A stretch of DNA of 64,000 bases from assembly GCA_001630475.1 (NCBI GenBank), contig KV419457.1, forward strand, positions 38,458 to 102,457. The letters run 5' to 3'. The stretch comes from Sistotremastrum niveocremeum HHB9708 (taxonomy: Eukaryota > Basidiomycota > Agaricomycetes > Sistotremastrales > Sistotremastraceae). A program made the position numbers and the translations under genes. Shown here in pieces: positions 11,809 through 23,720 of this stretch; within the stretch, counting starts at the first letter, position 1; each line of letters begins with the position of its first letter. The notes beneath the pieces are model-generated. The model was not told the DNA's origin. It searched no databases and worked only from the letters and a program-made list of their open reading frames with translations.

Positions 11809-12108
11809 TAAGGCCTCCAACGAGTATGTACCTGTGGTACTCAGGTACCTGCGTGCGGGTACCTGCCTGTTTTTTTGGGCCAAAATCCCATACCCGTACT
11901 TGCCAAGTACAGGTACCCATGCAGGTATACCTGCCAAAACTGTCTTGTTTTGTGGTTAAATGGTGAAATTAGAACACTTTGTTGGAGGCAGGTACCTGCC
12001 AAAATGTTCAAGGGCCAAACTCATACCCACGCACGCTAATTTTGGCAGGTACCTGCGCAGGTATACCTGTGGGTACCCTTAAATTGACGATACTCGTTGG
12101 AAGCCTTA
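11809..12108. mobile_element. hAT-like MITE, family D copy 1, 300 bp
   Basis: Perfect 8-bp duplications AGCCAAAC at 11801-11808 and 12109-12116. Terminal inverted repeats of 19 bp with one mismatch start taaggcctccaacgagtat. The TAAGG end fits hAT. The interior is dominated by variants of the palindrome CAGGTACCTG and by GTACC. It has the same length as the copy at 58852 but different subterminal bases. Confidence 0.9.
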
Positions 12109-12116
12109 AGCCAAAC

Positions 12117-13130
12117 AGAAAAATACCACCTGTTGCGTCCTAGTCATTGTCTCGCCGTGGGGCTCTCTCCTCCCGTGACCTCACAACCATCTATCGTCTC
12201 TTTCTGATGCAGACTGCGAAACACGAGTAAATGTAGCTGGGCGACTTGACAGCGACATCGGGAGGTAACGCAATGCTGAGCATGCGATAGATGCAAAGGA
12301 AGCAAGTTAGCAACTGATGAAACAATGTTAGCAGGGATAATGAAGGGACATTGATGACGACGAACGAATAGTAAACTCTCGAGCGCATGACACTCAAGAC
12401 TACGGGGCAGGCATATTGGGAGCACCTGAAATTCAATGCGGGCATTGGTGTGCATCAACATACAACTTGAAAGAGATTTGACCTGAGGACAGGACGCACT
12501 CATGATCAGTACTCAGGTTTTCTACATCTTGCCATCCAACCTAAAACATTTGAAACAGAGTTCCGGAGACGGCATCGTTGAGTCAGATTGGCTTACCAAG
12601 CAGGGACCGTGACAGTCGACACATCGTGTTCAGTCGTGAGAGTGGGATGGCGTGTGTATGTCGACGAGAACGCGGATAATAGTGGACGGAAGGGATGAGC
12701 GCTGTGAGCGGCACTGAGCGCTGAGCGACGAGATGACGCGTAGTTCCCGCTACGTTAGTAAGCGGGTCTGTATACCTGGTCATTAAGGGGTTATCTTAAC
12801 TTAATAAGTACAAAACTGGCGGATTTCGCGGAAACTTTCAAATAATCTTTCAAATAATCTTTTTCCCAAAATTATTTTGGAAAGGCGAGAAAATGGGACA
12901 AGCAACACCTGTTGTGTGTGACTGGTTGTAAGGAGGGGAACAGTAGACCGCTCAGTCCTTTTGCGAAACACCAAGGTATAATGGTTGGGAGTGCAAAAAC
13001 TTCCTGAATGGCGTGGTCCGAGTCTAGCAGCGTTCAAATCACCTCCACTCTTAAGTGCTCGTCGTCGAGACCGAGTGAAAGGTCGTAGCGGGACTTGCTG
13101 CGCGCGCGCAGCTTTTACTGTTATTATATA
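12117..13130. other. Intergenic with small palindromes
   Basis: No supported gene. It contains a short direct repeat tttcaaataatc near 12836-12860, a palindrome ccaaaattattttgg next to it, and a perfect gctgcgcgcgcgcagc palindrome near 13097-13112. Confidence 0.45.
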
Positions 13131-13243
13131 GGTGTACGGTTGGGATAAAAAAACGCACCTTACATAATTTCCTTTTTGAGCTATACTTGTGTGTGCGCCT
13201 CTTGAGAAAAAAAAAATCGAGAGCGCACGAAAAAGGTGCGCTG
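13131..13243 (+). repeat. Dispersed repeat F, copy 1
   Basis: One of four related segments in the window. Shared order is ggtgtac-ggata(a), acgcacctt, a T-rich centre, gtgtgtgcgc, ttgaga, then aaaaaggtgcgc. The acgcacctt and aaggtgcgc blocks are inverted relative to each other, so the unit may be a short inverted-repeat element. No coding content. Confidence 0.6.
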
Positions 13244-14726
13244 ATCAGCTGAGCAGCATTGGCCTGCAACTTGTGTGTGCTTTCCAAGTTTGTTGGTGCG
13301 CACACATGCACAGTTGTCATGTGCGTGTGTTAACATGTTGAAATTCTCGAAGTGAGAAGATGGATTCAAGTCAGGTCAGGTTCTCAAGCTCTGTTACTGT
13401 ACGTGTGTGCGCGTCCGATTTCAAAAACATGAGTTTGGTCTCGCAGACGAAGGTTTTGAGGATTTTGAGCAGTCGAGTCGAGTCGAGGTTTAGTAGTCAA
13501 CACTTCATGCAATTTTGGGGTCACGACAGAGTGATAGAATCAGCTCAATTCAAGTTGGTGTAAGGTGCTAAGACTAATTAGAGGGTGTCAAAGTAATACA
13601 ATAGATGAACAAAGGTCCGAGATTGTGAGGGGAGAGGAGTCTAATGGAAGAACGATGTCATGTCACTCAAGGAAAGAACCGGCCAAGGAGACGATGGCGC
13701 CGTGGTAGAAGGAGGGAAAATGACGGACAGAAGTCTTCAGAACAAACGCACAAGCAAGAGCAAGAAAGAGGATTCTTGAATCAAGCCAAATAGGCAGAAT
13801 CAAAGGGAAATGAAAGCGGGGGATGAGAAATGAAAAATGAAAAATGAAAAATGTGGACGGTCAAAGTTACGGAAAGTCGGTGCGGGAGATGCAGAGTACG
13901 GCGGCACTTGCGCACCTTCATGCGAACAGGTTGATGAGGGTATCAGCCATATCCCACCCAAAATAATGGGTTGGGATATCATCTTTGTTTCGGGCGACGA
14001 GCCTCCGCTTATCCGGAATGTCAATCGGAGCTGGGGCTGGAGCTGGCTGAGGGACATCTGTAGCGACTGGTGCAGAAGAAGATGGATTTAGAGTTCCAAC
14101 GGTGTTGACGGCTGCGAGGGCTGCGCGGTTAGAAGATCGGCGTCGAGGGCTAGATGGCTAACGAACCGGACGATGTGCAGTCTGCCAGCCTCCATGATGA
14201 GGGTTTGGACCTTGGTCCCCACTGCTCTTCGCTTTTCCACGCCCTCGACCTGGATAACCCTTTCAATTCCCTTTCGAGCCCCCAATTCTCAACTAGTCCC
14301 CAACTCTTCATGTAAATCACGAACCGAGATCTTGCGTAGACGTTTCCCGCTGACCGAGGAGCTGGTCTCTTCGATGGGATTTGGTTGATCAGCAATGAGG
14401 AATAGCATGAAGATGAAGACGATCTAGAGCCAGCTGAGATTGAGAATGGTTGACCAAGCAAGATAAGCAACTCGGTACTCAGTCGTCGTACCAGCGGAGG
14501 CTACTACACCATTGCCCATAGAACTGTGAGACGTGTTCCAGCGAAAAAGTCATCTGTGAAAGATTCAACAGGCTAATTGAGAGGGATTTATGGGTCTATG
14601 TTGCCAGAAAACGCGTCTCGACGGGCAAGTTATCGAGGTTCAAGAATCCGAGGGCCACGACTGGGGAGCGGTCAAGTGTATTCAAACTCCGACACCACCG
14701 TTCCTCTTACGACCAAGCTTACGACT
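13244..14726. other. Non-coding stretch with a short tandem repeat
   Basis: No supported gene. Near 13826-13853 a 7-bp unit (gaaaaat) repeats about three and a half times. Frames between 13800 and 14470 on both strands show no recognisable domain. Confidence 0.45.
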
Positions 14727-15450
14727 CGCCAACGACTTACGCATCACCCCAATATTGCCTCTCCTTGCTTAGAAAATCGCAACTCGTTGTGTCTTGATTC
14801 TTCGAAGAAGATCTTAGGGCTGATTTGGTGTGGTTCAAATCCTCATTCGCTCAAGATCCTCGAAGATGAGCCTTGGTTCCCACCAGCCACGTCGACTGTT
14901 CGGCTGCAGTCTCAAGGAGAAGATCACTGGCGATAATATTGGCCTCACCTTCAACATTGGCGGGAACATATCGACTGTATCTCAATTTGCTATACACTTG
15001 ATCTCTGGCGACATCCGTCTCGCCTCGACATCCCTTCGTTCAAGAGTCTAAGTACAAGAACGACACAGAGCTTACTACACCACCCGCCTCTCTTGTCGCT
15101 ATCTCATTTTCCAGTGTACCAAGCTTCCCTTCGATTCCTACATCCAGACCTCCATCGTGATTGGCTCCCCTAAAGCTCATTTACGAGGCCGAGTGCATCT
15201 CCCTCACCCGTGCCCGTTGCGACTAGCCCTGTCGGGACCTCTTCATGGCACTATCGACTCTATGGAGAGGGTCTCCCTGAATCCAAGATCAGAAAGCCAT
15301 CTGTCAACGAGGACGACGGCTCCACTCGTATCTCCCTTATCATCAAACTTTTCTCTGATTTGACGGCGATTTCTTCGATGGCAAAGAGTTCAACAAGACC
15401 GTGAACCCTGACGAGGCCGTTGCCTACGGCGCCGCTGTCCAGGTCTAGGA
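14727..15450 (+). pseudogene. Hsp70 relic, copy 1 (nucleotide-binding domain fragment)
   Basis: Several frames together recall Hsp70. Around 15170-15350 read EAECISLTRAR, then a stretch resembling the strand preceding the last ATPase subdomain (SVNEDDGSTRISLIIKLFSD). At 15355-15450 DGKEFNKTVNPDEAVAYGAA is a clear match to the conserved Hsp70 NPDEAVAYGAA motif. Frames change several times and stops intervene, so it is dead. The upstream part (14727-14950) is not obviously Hsp70 but matches the start of copy 2 at 34466, including RLFGC. The N-terminal phosphate-binding loops and substrate-binding domain are not seen. Confidence 0.7.
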
Positions 15451-15938
15451 TGGAGACGTCGGTGACGTAACACCGCTGTTACCTCCAAAAACATATATTA
15501 TCTGGAAGTTGAATCACATCAACCGCATCACGATCGTGAAGTGTCAGTCTTTCGTCGCGGGACTCGGAGACAACCAAAGCATTTTAGTATATACTATTCT
15601 CTTGTCCATGGGAGTGCCCGCAAGATATACAGCGAGGCTCATTATCACTTGACTGGCTAAGTGTGAAAAAAATCAACTCGATGCTTCAAACCAGCCCATC
15701 GCTTCTTGGTATCCCAGAACTAGCCCATACTTATCAAAAAGCACGCACACAGGAATTGGAGACCTTGTTCATAGTTTGTCAAATGAGGCAAGCGCACCGT
15801 TCAAAAAGGTGTGTGCTACGCGGAGCCTACTCCCGAAGGGAGTATCTTGAAGTCAGCTACGGTTCGAGTACGATCCGACTAAATAGAGGAATGCGATGAT
15901 AAATTCTGGCAGAGACCCCGAGTGTGTGATAAAAAGGT

Positions 15939-16042
15939 GCAGCGCACCTTTTTCGTCTCAAGGAGCGCACACAGAGTAAAATTATAACCTAAAAAGTAAA
16001 TTTTACTACAAGGTACGTTTTTTACCTCTACGGTACACCATA
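15939..16042 (-). repeat. Dispersed repeat F, copy 2
   Basis: Reverse-oriented copy: cgcacctttttcgtctcaa, then gcgcacacagag, a T/A-rich centre, acgttttttacc and ctacggtacaccatac. It lies about 490 bp downstream of the Hsp70 relic. A related sequence also precedes it: ctcccgaagggagtatcttg near 15823 resembles tctccgaaggagaattcttg near 35641. Confidence 0.6.
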
Positions 16043-17510
16043 CGTAGTTTCAATCCAACACACTGACGGTCCTGACCCTCTAGGTATGCGAAACCCCTAA
16101 AAATGTGTGGCTCTCAATCTCACAGTGAGGTACATGACTAGGTGTTTGATTCCTGAATGCGAGCTGGAGTGAACCTGGAATCACCGATCGACGGGATGCA
16201 AGAGGTCTGCAAGGTTTATCAGGTGCTAGCAATAAGCTGTAAGGTGAAGCTATTACTTGAGCTATTACTTGAGCTATTAGCGACTAAGTGATTACAATAG
16301 TGCTCTATCCTTGCCGCCGATGTCAAGTCTTAGATGTTCCTCAGTTCCTGGCAAGATTGCTAATCCCCAGGAGATCTTAGTCAGAGCTGATAACTCTCAA
16401 CTCCTGTTGCCGCCCTTACAATACGTTACGCGTCTTGTGCTAGATTGTGGCAATTTAGCACTGCTGACAATTTTCCCAAGGATTCGATGAGGTGCCAACT
16501 TTTCTACTCAGACTGTCCGAAGTCTCTGTGCGTCTCTCAGAGCTAGAGACGACGTGACCTCAGAACCAACGGCATCTCCACCCTCATCTGTATCCCCAGT
16601 GTAGATCTCTACTCAAGATCTCACTATTCAAATGGAGAAAGAGATACGTTTAGGGAGCCGCTCGAGCTGGGTCTTATCAAAGCCGCTAGTGAGTGCTTGT
16701 GTAACTAATCCAGTCGTCAATTCAGACATACAGTGCTACCCGTGTTCTCAGGTGTCGGACTAGTCTTGGAGATGACCGCGAGACTCTCATCCTGAATTGG
16801 ATGTGTCTTTCGCACCGCGTAGATTACTCGCGTTCTGACATTGAGCGCATGTAGTCTTCACGTTCTCATCATGATCTGATGACGCCCCCCATGTTGATCT
16901 ATGGAATGCCGCCGATCTGCGTGTGTATCGTATGGGAAGATCATCTGTGTCCGTCACCTCAAGTCCCACCTCTATGTAGTCTGCTGCACTTCAGGTGTCT
17001 CGCTCTGACCCCGCAATGTTCTTCCATTGGCGAATCATGTCGAAGCCCCTGCAACGTACTGTACTATTTTGACAACTACGGATTGTCCCATTTCCCGAAG
17101 ACTCGCCGCCGCCTGCTAAAACACAAATTTCCGTGTCCCGAGCTGGACATCCGCCGGGACAAATGGTATGACATCACGCCTACAATAGCAGTCTCTTCAG
17201 TATAGCTTTACATACAAGCGTATTATTGCGTCTCCAAGAATGAAATTGCTCGTAACACAGTTGATAGAGTTATGAGACCTCAAGAGAATTGTACTCAAGC
17301 CCAGCCGCCATTGCACTGATAGCCCCCGCCGCCAAGTTTCATCATGTCCCATGTCCCGCAACCTGTCAGCCGCTCCGCCGCAATGTCTCATTGCTGTCCC
17401 TGTCCAAACCCGTCTCCGGCCTTGTCAAAATGGTACAGTACCGGACATCCGCACTCGAATTCGATTTGAACCTGTCTCTTGGATATTACATGGAAACAAA
17501 TAAAGTAAGT
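16043..17510. other. Intergenic, no supported gene
   Basis: A 12-bp unit gctattacttga repeats about 2.6 times at 16249-16279. No frame has recognisable content. The right part should contain the 3' region of the minus-strand gene ending at 17511. Confidence 0.45.
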
Positions 17511-18777
17511 CTACTTGTGACTGTACACCACTTCCCTCGGTACCCGGGGCCACAAAACCTTTTTAGGATACTCCATCACGTCCACATGCGTCGGGTTCTC
17601 GTTACTATCTGGAGCCCCTAAAGTGTCGAAATCTCTTGTAACTTCTTCTGGGTAGGAGGGCCCCACTGCCACCAGAGATTCCGTGGAAGACGAAGAAAGC
17701 GATCGAAGGACGGTATGTTTTGGCTCAACCCAGTATTCCTCCACCTGTAGGCCCTAGAATTCACTCAGTCAAGCAGGGTACTCGAAAAAGCATCTTGTAC
17801 TTACTGTGCTTCGCTTCACCGCATAATTGAGAGTATAAAATAAGCGTTGATAGAGGTAGAGGTCAGTAGCTCTTTCTCTAAAGTCGATCTCATGATATCG
17901 TTGAAAGGTCGGCCACTGGTCCATGGACCCCCTCCTCTCCTCATCCGTCGCCTTGTCCCACCGAGCCAATATATCAGCATTGTGACATCGAAGAGCCTCA
18001 AAAGGCCAGCTGTAGAAGTTTAAGTATCCAATTCCCACGATGAATAAGATGGCTTACGGAGGGAAAACAGACCTCAAAAGGATCTCAATTTTCTCGTAAT
18101 TTCCAACCTCTAAGGCCGCAACCATATTGCGGTACATTAACTCCCTCCTTTCCCTTCGCAGAAAGCTATGAATTAGTGTCGTCAGTCTATGACCACCATG
18201 GATCTGTTGGGGAGGCCAGTGCGGATCGTCGTTCAAAGAGAACACGGTCTGCCTATGCCCCCGAGACAGCTTGTATTTTGGGAAGAGCCATTGATTGGCA
18301 ACGGCTCTGTTGTGAACGTCCCACCAAAAACGCGATGCAGTACGTGGGTGCCCCAAATGATGACGTTCATTTACACTGTCTGGCGAACTGCAGTCCATCA
18401 GTCAGTAATTATGTCAATAAGTGAGAAAAATAGTCTTACCGATCGAGTTCCCCCTGTAGAAAACAGATGACACGTTTCGTTGCGCGGGACACCCAACGAA
18501 CAGCTCGATTTAATTTGGGCTCATCCTCCGGGCCATAGTCAATCCATCCGATAGCGAACTCGCCATGTTTATAGTCATACTCCTCTCCCGTGTCAATTTG
18601 GGGCAGATCCGCAGCGGCACGTACTGCTAAGTGGACCTCCTGGACAGTAGCAACGCTGTAGCAAGCTCGAGTCTCTACGCCATAGGTGCGGCATAGATCT
18701 TCAATTTCTCGGCCCATGAGCGGATTGGGGAGGGTGAAGTCTCCCAAGGTAAAGTGATTGAAGCCTGGATGCGCCAT
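17511..18777 (-). CDS. Intact four-exon orphan, 371 aa
   Basis: Exons on the minus strand are 18777-18440, 18387-18058, 18009-17805 and 17753-17511, with introns of 48-52 bp, all GT-AG. The phases fit and the total is 371 codons plus stop, starting at a real ATG. I do not recognise the family. The N-terminus (MAHPGFNHFTLGDFTLPNPL) is followed by a mixed helical region; the middle is rich in aromatic and basic residues (RFWWDVHNRAVANQWLFPKY); the last exon is Ser-rich then acidic. No signal peptide, membrane span or catalytic motif stands out. The clean gene structure suggests a functional lineage-specific gene. Confidence 0.7.
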
Positions 18778-20994
18778 AGCAGAGGGAGTTAGATAAGAAA
18801 CCTGGAGTTTTGGAATGGAATGTAGAGGTATTTATGGAAGAAAGTCAGGCTAGAGAGCGTCCTTCCTTCCACAAGCGGAGACGGAGTCCACTGTTCCAAG
18901 TGTGGCTCTCCCCTGGACGCATTGACTGGTATTGAGCACGTCACAAACAGACCCCATAGAAGACACCCCAGAGCGGAAATTAAAAGAGAACGTTAGGAGA
19001 TGGTATAAACAGAGAAGCAGGGATCAACCAATCCCTGATTACCTCAGTGGTTCATCTAGACCAGCCCTGTCGGCAGGGCTCAGATTTCGTATGTACCAGA
19101 AGTCTTCCCATGTCGTGTTCTTTTACATATGATCTCTCAGCTGGCTTCTTCATTATCAATTGTGCCCCTTGAACTTCCCCCCCTATCATTGCCTTGTCTG
19201 TCAAAGGCCCATACGCTCCAGATGCTGTTTCGTTTGCTATCCAGGTGAACGATGAGTTGGCTTTTCTCCCAAGATTCACCACTCAATATGGACGAACCAT
19301 GGAGTGTCAATCAGTGTATCGTGCATGCTTGCACAGACGTCCTGGGACTGATACATCTCTTCCTATAGCTATTGGGCATATGTATACTCCGTTCCATGCG
19401 AATCCTTCTTCCCCGGACCGCTTCGCCAGTTACCCAAAGCAAACGTGTGAGATCAATATACCAATTCGGCGGAAAGCTACTGTAAATCCCATAGGGCCCA
19501 GCTTGAGGATGGACGTCAGATCTGCTATGCCGGCTGCACCAGCTATATCCTGATTCTTCAGGTCAAGTCACAGCTTCATGACTATGTTTCTGATATACGA
19601 TGTATTGTAACCTTAGCATGGATTGATACGAATTTTGGCCATGTTTTCACAAGTTGGGAAAGCATTTGCAAGATTTTCTCCACCGTAGTAAGACATGATT
19701 CAAACACGTGTGGACGATTTGGTTTAGAACCACCTCTGTCTCTCACACAGTCCGGACATTTCCAAGTCAGGATGTATGGAGCGCACGCAAGCCCAGAACT
19801 TTACTCCTTAGTACTTGCTGTCATCGGTGTATTATCCCCAAAGGCGGCTGGCAGGTGTCCCGCCCACTCTGAAATATTATATCAGATGAAGTACTCTGCT
19901 TCTTATATTTCATCATGACTACGTGATACAGGTAGCTGATCAAGGATTTCACAGTTCTTGAGATTCATCACACTCGGTGGTTAGGAGGATGAGCCGGTGT
20001 CGGCGAGACAAAAGGCGGGGACCAACAGGTGGCATACATAAGAACAGTCGAGCGGAGACACAGTGAGGACAGCCAGAGCAGGATCCAGGCAGTCAGCCGT
20101 AGGCTTGGAAAGGACATTAGGCTGGGAGGGTGGTTGTCCGCAACGGACTGATTGTGAGCGACACTTCCAGGACGAAGCCGAGCGATACATGATAGGAGCC
20201 AGAGAGTAGAGGAAGGCTGCGCGCGTAATGGGCCCGTGTGAAGTACGGTCGGTGGGTTCGGGAGGTCACCAGTGAGTTCATGGGGTAGCATAGTCCGGGG
20301 CAGGTCTACCCACGCAGTTTAGAGCTAAGGCAGGTGGGAATAGATCGGAGATTGACTCGCTGTGATTCTCGGGAACCTGTCGTGGACACCATCTCGAGAT
20401 TGTGCCTCATGCATCGGTATATAATATGGAAGCGTTATTCGGGAGGCCGTTGCCATTCTCAAGACACCGTGCGCGGTCAAAGCGGCTGCCGCAGCATGGA
20501 GGAGAGAATGGTTTGTCATGGCGGGGGATGAGATGTCCAGTGGAAGTTGAGGTCTGGGTCAAACAGATGCAAACACTCAGGTCGTTTCGCACTCACGTGA
20601 CCAAAGTCAACTTCCATATCGGACGAAGGCCGGCGATGACATTAATATTGTCACTCGTCACAGGCCGATTTTGTTTCAGAAACTTGGGAACATCAATACA
20701 TGGTGGCAGCGCTGCGCGCCTTGTTATCTCCTCCTCCTGGTCATAGAAAGTCGAATAGCATTTGTATAGTATTCACCATTCTTTAGGTGCAAATCCAGCT
20801 GAGACACTCTTGCAATGAAGTCTTCTTTCTCATTGTTTTTTCTTCATAATAATAATTGATCGTGAGTTCCTATCTTGAGACCCATGTTCAGGTATGGTAT
20901 TAGTTGCCGTATAAATGCTATATTGTTTTGTTCTTCATCCAACAAACGTCGTAGAATATTAGTATTGAACTGCAAGTCCTCGACGTCCTCGGTG
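18778..20994. other. Intergenic, weak frames only
   Basis: A plus-strand frame at 18932-19132 reads TPERKLKENVRRWYKQRSRD and a minus-strand frame at 19282-19052 reads SSFTWIANETASGAYG. Both look protein-like, but I could not connect either to a start, splice sites or a family. 19560-20990 shows nothing I can support. Confidence 0.35.
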
Positions 20995-21313
20995 TTAGAA
21001 CAAGACCTTGAAGGCCATCGCCAGGAGCCACGGAGGTGATAACGCTTCAGCCATCGTCAAGTGCTTTTCTAGCAGTCGCCAGTCTTGGTCGAATTTGTGA
21101 TTGGGGCAAGGTCGACGAAGGGTCTCGAACGTGCTGAAAACCTGGTTGCCTTCGCGGATTTGCACCCGTCCGATTGCGGGATTGCCGGATGCCGAGAGCG
21201 GGTCGAGCGCTCTCCCCAAAGACAGTGACAGGGCGACGGAGCGGCACAACAGAGGCGGATCGTAGATCAAGGATGTCAGAAAGGGAGTATTGCTGAGGAC
21301 AGATGCACGTCAA
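20995..21313 (-). CDS. Possible terminal exon of an unrecognised gene
   Basis: From an acceptor-like CTGTCCTCAG near 21299 a minus-strand frame runs through TSLIYDPPLLCRSVALSLSL, ETLRRPCPNHKFDQDW and LLEKHLTMAEALSP to a stop at 20995. Composition looks like real protein. I could not find a matching upstream exon, and the phase with the open frame just upstream does not fit, so it may be a fragment. Confidence 0.3.
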
Positions 21314-21589
21314 GAACTCGCAGAAAAAGAATAAGATGGCTCCTTTTGAGGCCGAACAAAACCTCGTGTCCCAGGGCAGACAAGGTGGTACGATGACGAT
21401 CGTACGGATCTATGCTGGTGAGTGTCTCGTTTATCTCGTGATTCTGCCATTTTTCTGATGTTTAGCTTCTATGATGGGTTGAAACGGTAAAATCGATTCA
21501 TACGTGAATGACGAAAGAGAACTGCTAGCAAAGTTCGGGTATATAGCTTTAGAGAGATACACAGGTAAGAGAAGAAGAATACAGGGTCA

Positions 21590-22784
21590 TTAGTGGTCAT
21601 GAACAGAGTCGTCACTGCTGCCGGCCTCGTATACCGTGGGCAGCTCGTTGGAGCGGGGTTTAAGGGGACGACGTGAATTGAGTTTGAGTTTGGGCACTTT
21701 GGGTTGGCTCTGACGGGGGGGAATATGCCTCGGCGGTGGTTGAGTAGGAATGCCTGCCTATGCATAGCCAATCAGGACAAGCATCTGGCAATTTAACCAC
21801 GGCACCCATACCTTTCTCAGTTGAAAGTCTACTGCAACCTCAACGCATGCCTTAGCAATTTCCTCTGCCACAAAATGCGACAAATCAGCTGAGAACAGGC
21901 GGTGCACACCATCTATGTGTCGCTTCAAGACAGCCACTGCACTGGGCCGCGCAGCACTGAGATAGAGGGAATGAAAGGCAGCGCGTGACCACATAAACAG
22001 AAATCCGTTGACATCTTCATCCCTGTTCCTCAGCACACTGCTCAGTCGGGTGATTTCCGACTAGCTATGCGGAGGTGGAACTCACTTGTGACCGGTAGCG
22101 CCAGCTTCCTTGGCCGCGCTCCGCTTCAGATCAGCGATCGCAAGGTTGATCAATCCGGGGACGGAGAGAGAATTGAAAGGGTCCATGGAGTTGTTAGAAT
22201 CGTCCGCAGCTTCAACTTGCGGGTAACTCGAGCTTTCTGGTGAGCACGTTAAGGAAGCCACCTAGAGTTTGGGTAATTGGATCAGATGGAGACAGGAAAA
22301 CATAATTGAAAAGAACATTACGGATTTGTTTTGAAAGTCAACAATAGTCTCAAGAGAAGCTTCTGTTATCTCGTTGCATATCAAAGTGAGTTGTGGGACT
22401 TGAGGGCCGAAGCGACGATGCAGGTTCATCAAGCGCCGTTTCAAAATTGTCATCACGCTCAACTCGAGTCCATTGGGATACACGCTGTGAAGTCTGCAGT
22501 GGTGGTATACAGGGACATCTTTGATGAAGATTGTCAAGCACACACCTCTGACGCACTTTGAGAGCGACCCGATCTGTCTCGGCGTTCTCGGACTTATCTT
22601 TGGAGCTAGGCTCGTTGTATAGGCGTTTCATGGTGCTAACAATCAATGGTCGGAAAGCCTGCACATCAGACAGGGGATTGATGCTGTGGTCAGGCAAAGC
22701 ATTGTCAGATCTATGGTCGAGGCAGCGACGTGAGAACTCGTCACGGTATCGCAGATACTACCCAGTGACCTACGTCTGTTCCAT
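21590..22784 (-). CDS. Intact six-exon orphan with an internal duplication, 305 aa
   Basis: Exons: 22784-22774 (11 coding bases from ATG), 22710-22546, 22493-22322, 22261-22086, 22037-21812 and 21757-21590. Introns are 48-63 bp, all GT-AG, and lengths sum to 305 codons plus stop. Two exons carry related modules: LHSVYPNG...ILKRRLMNLHRRF...ITEASLETIVDFQ and FHSLYLSA...VLKRHIDGVHRLF...IAKACVEVAVDFQ, roughly 40% alike by eye. Both end near VDFQ a few residues before a donor, which points to exon duplication. The C-terminus is Pro- and basic-rich, then acidic. I do not recognise the family; the modules are predicted helical. The tiny first coding exon was chosen because it alone gives an ATG in phase. 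Confidence 0.65.
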
Positions 22785-23224
22785 TGGCCCGAAGGCTTTG
22801 TGCGTGTTCGATGACACCGATATTGTGAGAGAATTTTGTCCACTGCGCTGCTTTGGAGGGACCGATGACTAGCGACAGGAGGGGGTTTGCTACGGGCTCC
22901 GGACTTTCCCGAAATTGACGAGGAGCTCGAGCGTGGATCTCAAAACGTCCTTGCCGCAAGTTGCTGGGTCCACCTGATCGTACGGTTTTTTTCAGGAGTC
23001 TCTAGACTAGTTAAGATACTGTACTGAAATAGTCATTAGGACAGAAATATGGAGATGTACACCGCCACGTTGTAGACAGGGACAAGGGACACACCTTGTA
23101 AATATTATGATGAGTAATACATGATATACTAGTATGGTCTTTCGACGTTGCAGGGCATCATAATGTGTTATTTCCGTGTACTTGACAATCCTCTCAACTA
23201 GAGACGCAATTTATCGGTCTATTA
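22785..23224. other. Intergenic upstream of the orphan gene
   Basis: Should contain the promoter of the minus-strand gene starting at 22784. No repeat or gene recognised. Confidence 0.4.
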
Positions 23225-23720
23225 GTGAGGCATGGGACAAGGGGCAAACCGAAGAAATCGGCGCGACACATATTGGGAACAAGCCACTGTCAGTCCGGCT
23301 CGGCAAGTCATCACTGCCTCTTGTTCCTCCTGCACAGACCATTTTCCGCGCCGGCGCTCGAGCTATCGACCGCGGCAGACCTCAAGACTCTGTATGTTGC
23401 CTTTATCGATCTCAGGGTTGCATTCTCATCGACGGACAGACCGTGAGTGTGGACACAAAATCTACAAGCTCCGGCAGAAACGGTCCCATGTCTTCGTATT
23501 ACTCAAGGGAATCCCTCAAGGCGATCCTCCTCTTTCTTCTATATCTGACGATAACGTACGTACTCGCCGGACACCCGCCGGACACTCGTATGCTGTCGAC
23601 ATCATTTCATGGTCGTCAATGTACAGAATCCTGTCATTCACCTTCGGACCCCTGCCACTCCCAATGGCCGTCGTTTTGTTCTCCGGCCAACCCCTCTCAG
23701 CTCGCCTCGCTTTCTTGATA
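23225..23720 (+). pseudogene. Non-LTR (LINE) reverse transcriptase relic
   Basis: Reverse transcriptase landmarks appear in the right order but in different frames: LKTLYVAFIDLRVAFSSTDR (motif A, normally with an AFDxV-type core) near 23385-23444, GIPQGDPPLSS (motif B) near 23509-23538, and HSYAVDII (the YADD position, with one catalytic Asp lost) near 23584-23607, followed by FGPLPLP. Frameshifts and the altered catalytic box make it dead. Sequence up to about 24330 is C-rich and may be the decayed remainder of the same element. Confidence 0.55.

Noticed and set aside
23176-23718. 180-codon frame at the reverse transcriptase relic
   Set aside because: It is a shadow: the conserved reverse transcriptase motifs lie in the other two frames.
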